Shown one piece after another: positions 5,939 through 10,271 of a stretch of 10,271 bases of DNA. The first letter of the stretch is position 1. Each line of letters begins with the position of its first letter. The notes below the pieces were generated by a model. That model made no database searches and was not told where the DNA came from. It saw only the letters and a program-made list of their open reading frames with translations. The position numbers and the translations under genes are program-made. The stretch comes from Planctomycetota bacterium (lineage in GTDB: Bacteria > Planctomycetota > Phycisphaerae > Sedimentisphaerales > Anaerobacaceae), in NCBI GenBank assembly GCA_013202635.1, contig JABMRO010000226.1:1-10271 (forward strand). Direction: 5' to 3'.

Positions 5939-8212
5939 ATGCAAAAGCGAATATTAATATCAGCAGTTTCAATTTTCATTGTTGTCCAGATAGGTTCTGC
6001 TGAAAGCTCGTTACTTTCCAAGTGTGATGCCGGGACGATTACGGGCAAGGTAATTGACGCTAAAGACCAGCCTATAGCCGGAGTGGTTGTAATTCTGTGT
6101 GATCAGAGCAGTGGTATTCCTGTCTGTAAGGATACATTTCGATTATTTACAGATGCGTTCTTAACGAAAGAAGGTAACCAGCAGAAGGAGATTTATTTTG
6201 TGGTTACCGATGGCCTGGGTTGTTTCTCTTTTGAAAAGATTCCAGCCGGTGAATACCGGTTGGTTGCACAATCCTGGAAAGACGCGGAAACATTTAAGAG
6301 TGTCTTAGAAACAAATGGCAAAGAAATACAACTGCACGGCATTGCTGAGCATGTTCGTGTTTCTGCTGAAAATTCGCCTAATATTGTGCTTCGTCCGTTA
6401 GGTACCGGCGTTTTGCAGATAAATGAGGATGTCCCAAATGATGAGACTCTGCTTGTTATCAGTAGCTCGCCTACACGTGCTGACCCTATTCTTGGTTTTG
6501 CCGGGTGGGGCGGTGCATTTATGCAAAATATGATAGGCGGCAACCGAATGCCGAAAGGCAAGACAACTATCTATGGTCTTCCGGAGGGCAAAGTTTATTT
6601 GGCTATGTTTGCTGCTGACAGTGTTCCCGGCTGGACAGAAGGCCAAGCCCAGATTAAATCGCATACAACAACCGTTTTGGAGTACATTCCCTTCGTTAAT
6701 AGTTGGTCGAACAGCCGACACGAGCCGTCTGAACATCTTGTGCCGGTCTTTGAAGAAGTCAAATTGCTGATTTCCCAAAAGGACAACTTCATCTTTAATC
6801 TTTATCATAAATCTGGCATAAAAATAGACCCGTCGAAAGGGATGTGGGGGTTTATGGAGCAGCTTGGACCACATCTGGCAAAAGAGGTTGAATTGCCCAG
6901 CGGAAGCAAAGCAACGTTTGGCGAAGTGATGGCGGCCGCTCAGTACGTTCAACTTCAACAAATTGTCGAGCGACGAAAAGGGCGAAATAAGCAGCGAGCA
7001 GAAATTGCACAAATGAAAACTTCCATAACTGAGGCACAGAAACGGGGAAGTTATGAGGAGGCATTCTTTGACTTATACAGAGAACTTGGAGAGCGTTATC
7101 CGTGTTTTGAACTGAAGGCAATTAACTGGAAAGCAGTGGGAGAGGACTTTTTGCCGCGGGCTGAAAAAGTGAAAAGTGACGATGAGTTTGGGTTTCTGTG
7201 TATGGAATTAGTTGCTCGGCTCAAAGACAGCCATGCACAGATGCTTAACGGTTCAGCTAAATTGCCGGATATATCATTTCCGCAATGGGACCCAGGATTT
7301 GCATGCCTGATGGATGACCAGGAAAGGCCGGTAGTCTATTATATCGACAAGGGCAGCCCCGCTGAGAAGGCAGGCGTTAAGGTAGGTATGGTGGTTAATA
7401 GCGTTAATGCAGAAGAGGCCAAAGAAGTCATCAAGAAAACCATGCGCCTGTGGACTATGTATATTGGTTATTCCAGCGAGCGTTATATGCGTTACCACGC
7501 GTATCGTTTCTTCGTTCGTCAGAAGGAAAAGGGGGCAGTTGTTAAATTTGAGATGCTTGATGACAAAGGCCAGGTGCACAATTTTGAGCTTCCTGCAACG
7601 CTTGGGGTTCGTTACCTGCCACGTTTGCCGGTACCTAACAGTGGAATAAGGGATTCGGCTGATATTTCGTGGAAGATGCTGGATGATAATATAGGCTACA
7701 TCTATGTGCGGCGGATTAGAAGCAATCTTATATCTTCGCTCGACAAAGCGGTTGGTGAATTAAAGAGCTCGCGCGGACTGGTCATAGACGTGCGAGGCAA
7801 CAGTGGCGGTGGATTTGATTCAAGGCGTGCGTATCTGAATTTTGCTCTGAATAGGGATTCTGAAGAGCCACAAAGGCCGCGTTATAAAAGGCCGATAGCG
7901 CTATTGATAGACAGCCGATGCATAAGCGCCGGTGAGGGATGGGCCTCGTGGTTCGTAGCGAATAAGCGGGCTCGGCTCTTCGGAGAAACAACTGCCGGCG
8001 CATCTTCACGCAAAACAATATACGAATTGAAAAACGGCCTGTACAAGGTTAAGTTCCCGGTCAAGGCCTATAAAGGTTATCTTGCTCGGCCCATAGAACG
8101 TCTTGGCCTAAAACCCGATGTGCCGATTTTGCAGAACACACAGGATATCATAAAGCGGCGCGACACGGTGCTTGGAGTGGCAAAACGATATCTTTTGGAG
8201 AACGTTGAGTAA
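5939..8212 (+). CDS. exported S41-family peptidase with carboxypeptidase-regulatory-like and PDZ domains
   Basis: A 757-aa exported serine peptidase of the S41 (tricorn/C-terminal-processing) clan; substrate unknown. Residues 1-21 are a signal peptide (MQKRILISAV..., cleavage near GSA-ES) with no lipobox. Residues 32-112 form a carboxypeptidase-regulatory-like beta domain (TGKVIDAKDQPIAGVVV ... GCFSFEKIPAGEYRLVA). A second, looser beta region lies at about 150-250, and 336-370 is a charged helix. A helical S41 N-terminal part (371-440) contains DSH (430-432), matching the Ser-His pair of tricorn-type enzymes. A PDZ-like domain covers about 450-550 (YYIDKGSPAEKAGVKVGMVV). The catalytic core has RGLVIDVRGNSGGG (612-625), the nucleophile motif CISAGEG (661-667, Ser663), FGETTAGAS (681-689, Glu683) and GLKPDVPI (723-730). 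All expected residues are present, so it is probably active. It sits 8 nt after pyrB in the pyr operon, an unexpected partner. No Shine-Dalgarno is seen. Confidence 0.92.
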   Translation: MQKRILISAVSIFIVVQIGSAESSLLSKCDAGTITGKVIDAKDQPIAGVVVILCDQSSGIPVCKDTFRLFTDAFLTKEGNQQKEIYFVVTDGLGCFSFEKIPAGEYRLVAQSWKDAETFKSVLETNGKEIQLHGIAEHVRVSAENSPNIVLRPLGTGVLQINEDVPNDETLLVISSSPTRADPILGFAGWGGAFMQNMIGGNRMPKGKTTIYGLPEGKVYLAMFAADSVPGWTEGQAQIKSHTTTVLEYIPFVNSWSNSRHEPSEHLVPVFEEVKLLISQKDNFIFNLYHKSGIKIDPSKGMWGFMEQLGPHLAKEVELPSGSKATFGEVMAAAQYVQLQQIVERRKGRNKQRAEIAQMKTSITEAQKRGSYEEAFFDLYRELGERYPCFELKAINWKAVGEDFLPRAEKVKSDDEFGFLCMELVARLKDSHAQMLNGSAKLPDISFPQWDPGFACLMDDQERPVVYYIDKGSPAEKAGVKVGMVVNSVNAEEAKEVIKKTMRLWTMYIGYSSERYMRYHAYRFFVRQKEKGAVVKFEMLDDKGQVHNFELPATLGVRYLPRLPVPNSGIRDSADISWKMLDDNIGYIYVRRIRSNLISSLDKAVGELKSSRGLVIDVRGNSGGGFDSRRAYLNFALNRDSEEPQRPRYKRPIALLIDSRCISAGEGWASWFVANKRARLFGETTAGASSRKTIYELKNGLYKVKFPVKAYKGYLARPIERLGLKPDVPILQNTQDIIKRRDTVLGVAKRYLLENVE

Positions 8213-8224
8213 GGGCAAAACTGG

Positions 8225-8244
8225 ATTCTCGCTTGCGCGGGAAT
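8225..8244 (+). repeat. REP/dRS3-like short inverted repeat between the S41 gene and pyrC
   Basis: ATTCTCGC, TTGC, GCGGGAAT form an 8-bp hairpin with one G-U pair in the plus-strand RNA. The flanks (ctGG ... GGcaat) and core resemble the widely scattered ATTCCC-N8-GGGAAT element known as dRS3 in Neisseria and similar small repeats elsewhere. There is no U tract, so it is not an intrinsic terminator. A TTG at 8233 that could extend pyrC upstream lies within the loop, which argues against that start. Confidence 0.5.
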
Positions 8245-8253
8245 GGCAATACT

Positions 8254-9540
8254 ATGAACTCTGAACTCTTAATAAAAAATGGTCGGGTCATAGACCCTGC
8301 AAACAACATCGACAAAAAATGCGATGTACTTATCGTCGATGAAAAGATTGCAGAGGTCGGTAAAGTCGAAAAACCTGTACAGACGATTATCGATGCAGCC
8401 GGTAAATTAGTTGTGCCGGGTTTGATTGATATCCACGTTCACTTTCGTGAGCCGGGTGACGAAGAGGAAGAAACGATAGCGAGCGGCTCGGCAGCGGCTG
8501 TTGCGGCAGGTTTCACTTCGGTTGTCTGTATGCCGAACACCAATCCTGTTATCGAAAATGAAACCGATGTCGAATACATCCATCGAAAGGGCAGACAGGC
8601 CAGAAAAACTCATGTCTATACAATGGGAGCCATCACAAAAGGACTGCAGGGTGTTGAACTTGCTGAGATGGGATTTATGGCAGAGGCCGGGGCGGTTGGA
8701 TTTACCGATGACGGCAGGGGGGTGCAGGACCCGGCGGTTATGCTGCGGGCTTTGAAATATGCTGCTATGTTCGATGTGGTAGTGGCTCAGCATTGTCAGG
8801 CTGAAAATTTTACAGGCAATGGCGTGATGAACTCCGGTTACTATTCGACTATACTTGGCTTACCGGGGATAGACCCATTGGCGGAAGAGATGATACTCTG
8901 GCGCGATATTCAGCTTATCAAGAAGGCGGAAGTTCGTTACCACGCCCAGCACATATCGACGGCCGGGTCGGTCGAGCTGATAAGGGCTGCCAGGAAAGAT
9001 TCTCTGCCGATTACTTGTGAGGTAGCACCGCATCATTTACTTTTAACTGAGCAATGTTGTGCCGAGTATGATACCAACTATAAGGTAAATCCGCCTTTAC
9101 GGGCAGACAAAGACGTTGAGGCTCTAAAGCAGGCGATTGCCGAAGGCCTTATAGATGCACTGGCAACCGACCATGCTCCGCACCTGCAAAGCGAAAAGGA
9201 GTTGGAATTTTTAACTGCTCCTTTCGGTATAGCGTCTCTGGAATGTGCATTGGGTCTTTACGTGAAAGCGCTGATTGAGCCGGGCGTTCTGGACTGGCCC
9301 GGATTGATTCGGTTGATGACGGAAAAGCCGGCCAAGATAATCGGTGTTGACAAGGGCACGCTTGGTAAAGGCAAACAGGCAGATGTTACTATTATCGACC
9401 CGAATGCCGAGTATGGGATTGATGTAAACACATTCCGTTCCAAGAGCAAGAACTGTCCATATCACGGCTGGAAAGTCAAAGGCAAAGTTGAGAAAACAAT
9501 CGTCGGCGGCGAGATAAGATTTGAAGTCGAGAGCCGATAG
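8254..9540 (+). CDS. pyrC: dihydroorotase
   Basis: Interconverts N-carbamoyl-L-aspartate and dihydroorotate, the step after PyrB, in the cytoplasm. From the ATG at 8254 the product is 428 aa, normal for the class I (PyrC/AllB-like amidohydrolase) type. Zinc ligands are all in place: HVHFREPG (61-68, His61 and His63), TDDGRG (151-156, bridging Asp), QHCQ (179-182, His180), AQHISTAGS (231-239, His233) and ATDHAPH (304-310, catalytic Asp306). NPPLR (279-283) binds substrate. It is thus an active enzyme rather than the inactive pseudo-dihydroorotase found beside some pyrB genes. The frame stays open upstream to TTG at 8233 (435 aa), but that codon is inside a hairpin repeat and would add a non-conserved tail. 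The gap to the S41 gene is 41 nt and to the NYN gene 38 nt, so co-transcription is likely. Confidence 0.96.
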   Translation: MNSELLIKNGRVIDPANNIDKKCDVLIVDEKIAEVGKVEKPVQTIIDAAGKLVVPGLIDIHVHFREPGDEEEETIASGSAAAVAAGFTSVVCMPNTNPVIENETDVEYIHRKGRQARKTHVYTMGAITKGLQGVELAEMGFMAEAGAVGFTDDGRGVQDPAVMLRALKYAAMFDVVVAQHCQAENFTGNGVMNSGYYSTILGLPGIDPLAEEMILWRDIQLIKKAEVRYHAQHISTAGSVELIRAARKDSLPITCEVAPHHLLLTEQCCAEYDTNYKVNPPLRADKDVEALKQAIAEGLIDALATDHAPHLQSEKELEFLTAPFGIASLECALGLYVKALIEPGVLDWPGLIRLMTEKPAKIIGVDKGTLGKGKQADVTIIDPNAEYGIDVNTFRSKSKNCPYHGWKVKGKVEKTIVGGEIRFEVESR

Positions 9541-9578
9541 TTCGTAGTTGAGAGTTCATAACCTGCGTACTTTGAATC

Positions 9579-10055
9579 ATGTTTATTATTGACGGTCATA
9601 ATTTGTTGCACTCAGTTCATAAAGTGGATGAAGGCTTCGAGTCAATCAGTGATGTTCAATTGTGCCGGATTATCGGCAGTTATTTGAAGCTTACAGGCCA
9701 AAGCGGTGAAATTATTTTTGACGGTACCGGGCCCTGGGATAAAAGCGGATTCGATGGTATAAGCAATCTGGAGGTCTTTTTTGCGGGCTTAGGTACTGAT
9801 ACTGATACGGTAATCGAGGACAAGATAATCGCAAACTCCGCACCGAGAAGGTTGAAAATTGTCAGCAGCGACCGAAGATTGCGAAAAGCGGCCCGTGCCA
9901 GAAAAGCAACGTCGATAAAGTCGGAAGCTTTCTGGAATAATATGCAGAAACAGTTGAGTCGGAAAAAAGTGGCAAAAGAGCCGGCAGCAAAACGCCGAGG
10001 ACTGAGCGAGAGCGAAACCAGGCAATGGCTCGATATCTTCGGTCTTGAGCAGTAA
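9579..10055 (+). CDS. YacP/Rae1-like NYN-domain nuclease
   Basis: A 158-aa cytoplasmic protein of the NYN (PIN-like) YacP family; the Bacillus member Rae1 is a ribosome-associated endoribonuclease. The metal-binding acidic residues of the fold are visible: IIDGHNLLH (3-11, Asp5), IIFDG (45-49, Asp48), GTDTDTVIEDKI (72-83) and VSSDRRLRKAAR (95-106, Asp98). Residues 121-142 are a very basic linker that could contact RNA, and the C-terminus (143-156) resembles a short helix, SESETRQWLDIFG. It is the last gene of the pyr operon, 38 nt after pyrC, and ends shortly before the terminator. Its grouping with pyrimidine genes may reflect RNA turnover but could be incidental. No Shine-Dalgarno is present. 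RNase activity is inferred from family only. Confidence 0.88.
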   Translation: MFIIDGHNLLHSVHKVDEGFESISDVQLCRIIGSYLKLTGQSGEIIFDGTGPWDKSGFDGISNLEVFFAGLGTDTDTVIEDKIIANSAPRRLKIVSSDRRLRKAARARKATSIKSEAFWNNMQKQLSRKKVAKEPAAKRRGLSESETRQWLDIFGLEQ

Positions 10056-10110
10056 ATAATCTTAAAGCATGGGTCGTTTTATTTTTTGCAAGCTGCCGGA
10101 CAGTTGTGTC

Positions 10111-10165
10111 AAAAAAAAATCCCTCGATAATCCGGAGTTTTCTGCTCCGGTATCGAGGGATTTTG
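10111..10165. terminator. two-way intrinsic terminator between convergent genes
   Basis: CCCTCGATA and CCGGAG (10121-10129, 10132-10137) pair with CTCCGG and TATCGAGGG (10145-10159), giving a 15-bp stem with a 2-nt bulge (AT, 10130-10131) and a 7-nt loop. Nine A at 10111-10119 give a long U tract to transcripts from the right-hand minus gene, and ATTTTGTTAT after the stem gives a weaker one to the pyr operon. Confidence 0.92.
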
Positions 10166-10187
10166 TTATACAAGGTCTTTTGTCTTA

Positions 10188-10271
10188 CTAAATTCCTATC
10201 GAAGCACTTGTTGTCCCGGCAAAGTCATACTCTTTACTGCCTATAGTCACTTTATTAACTGTGAATGTAAC
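10188..10271 (-). CDS. C-terminal 27 codons of an unidentified protein
   Basis: The minus strand stays open from the right edge to TAG (10188-10190), reading 27 residues that include VTIGSKEYDFAGTTSASIGI at the end. The stop lies about 29 nt before the stem of the terminator, whose stronger U tract faces this gene, which supports it being real. The Thr/Ser/Gly-rich beta-prone tail gives no family. Confidence 0.6.
   Translation of the reverse strand, partial: VTFTVNKVTIGSKEYDFAGTTSASIGI

Noticed and set aside
6398..7012. 204-codon open frame on the minus strand
   Set aside because: It is antisense to the S41 peptidase gene, with Cys/Phe/Leu-rich composition typical of a shadow frame.
8233..8253. 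TTG start extending pyrC by seven residues
   Set aside because: The TTG sits in the loop of a repeat-like hairpin and the added residues are outside the conserved protein; the ATG at 8254 fits the family start.
8254..9540. pyrC as an inactive pseudo-dihydroorotase partner of PyrB
   Set aside because: All zinc ligands and the catalytic Asp306 are present.
9541..9560. short AGTT repeats after pyrC
   Set aside because: Only three irregularly spaced four- or five-base copies; not distinguishable from chance.
2311..9570. 13-nt inverted match between 2311-2323 and 9558-9570
   Set aside because: About one or two 13-nt matches are expected by chance in a window this size, and it does not extend at either end.
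1..10271. CRISPR array, tRNA, rRNA or insertion sequence
   Set aside because: No regularly spaced repeats, cloverleaf-like segments, transposase motifs or terminal inverted repeats were seen on reading both strands.

Overview
The window most likely comes from a member of the Planctomycetota, class Phycisphaerae (Sedimentisphaerales-like). The main clue is two secreted proteins that end in short dockerin-like EF-hand repeats of the form DLNGDC.VD..DFA.LA.YWL, a tail I associate with exported proteins of that group. Most genes of the plus-strand operon also lack a clear Shine-Dalgarno site. The taxonomic call is an inference from protein style, not from a marker gene.

Layout. The left part (1-4131) is read from the minus strand. 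In transcription order it holds a subtilisin-family (S8) secreted protein, a secreted metallophosphoesterase and the N-terminal half of AroA (EPSP synthase), which runs off the left edge. A divergent intergenic region (4132-4378) carries one good sigma70-type promoter for each direction. The S8 gene has a structured leader containing a 12-codon upstream ORF. The right part (4379-10055) is a plus-strand operon: pyrR, pyrB, a secreted S41 (tricorn/C-terminal-processing-like) peptidase, pyrC and a YacP-type NYN-domain nuclease. A strong two-way hairpin terminator (10111-10165) separates it from the last 27 codons of a convergent minus-strand gene at the right edge.

How the genes work together. 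PyrB (aspartate carbamoyltransferase) and PyrC (dihydroorotase) catalyse consecutive steps of de novo UMP synthesis, and PyrR is a uracil phosphoribosyltransferase-family regulator. PyrR lacks several basic residues linked to RNA binding in the Bacillus protein, and the promoter leaves only about 40 nt of leader with no attenuator, so classic PyrR attenuation looks unlikely. A signal-peptide-bearing S41 peptidase lies 8 nt after pyrB and 41 nt before pyrC, which is unusual cargo for a pyrimidine operon. The minus-strand secreted genes look like an envelope or extracellular pair; the subtilase has Ser where the catalytic Asp is expected.

The most notable points are the probable one-base shift at the start of the metallophosphoesterase, the degenerate subtilase, the S8 leader, the peptidase inside the pyr operon, and the PyrR/leader mismatch. 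I saw no mobile element, CRISPR array, tRNA or rRNA, and no clear evidence of a wholly new multi-gene system.
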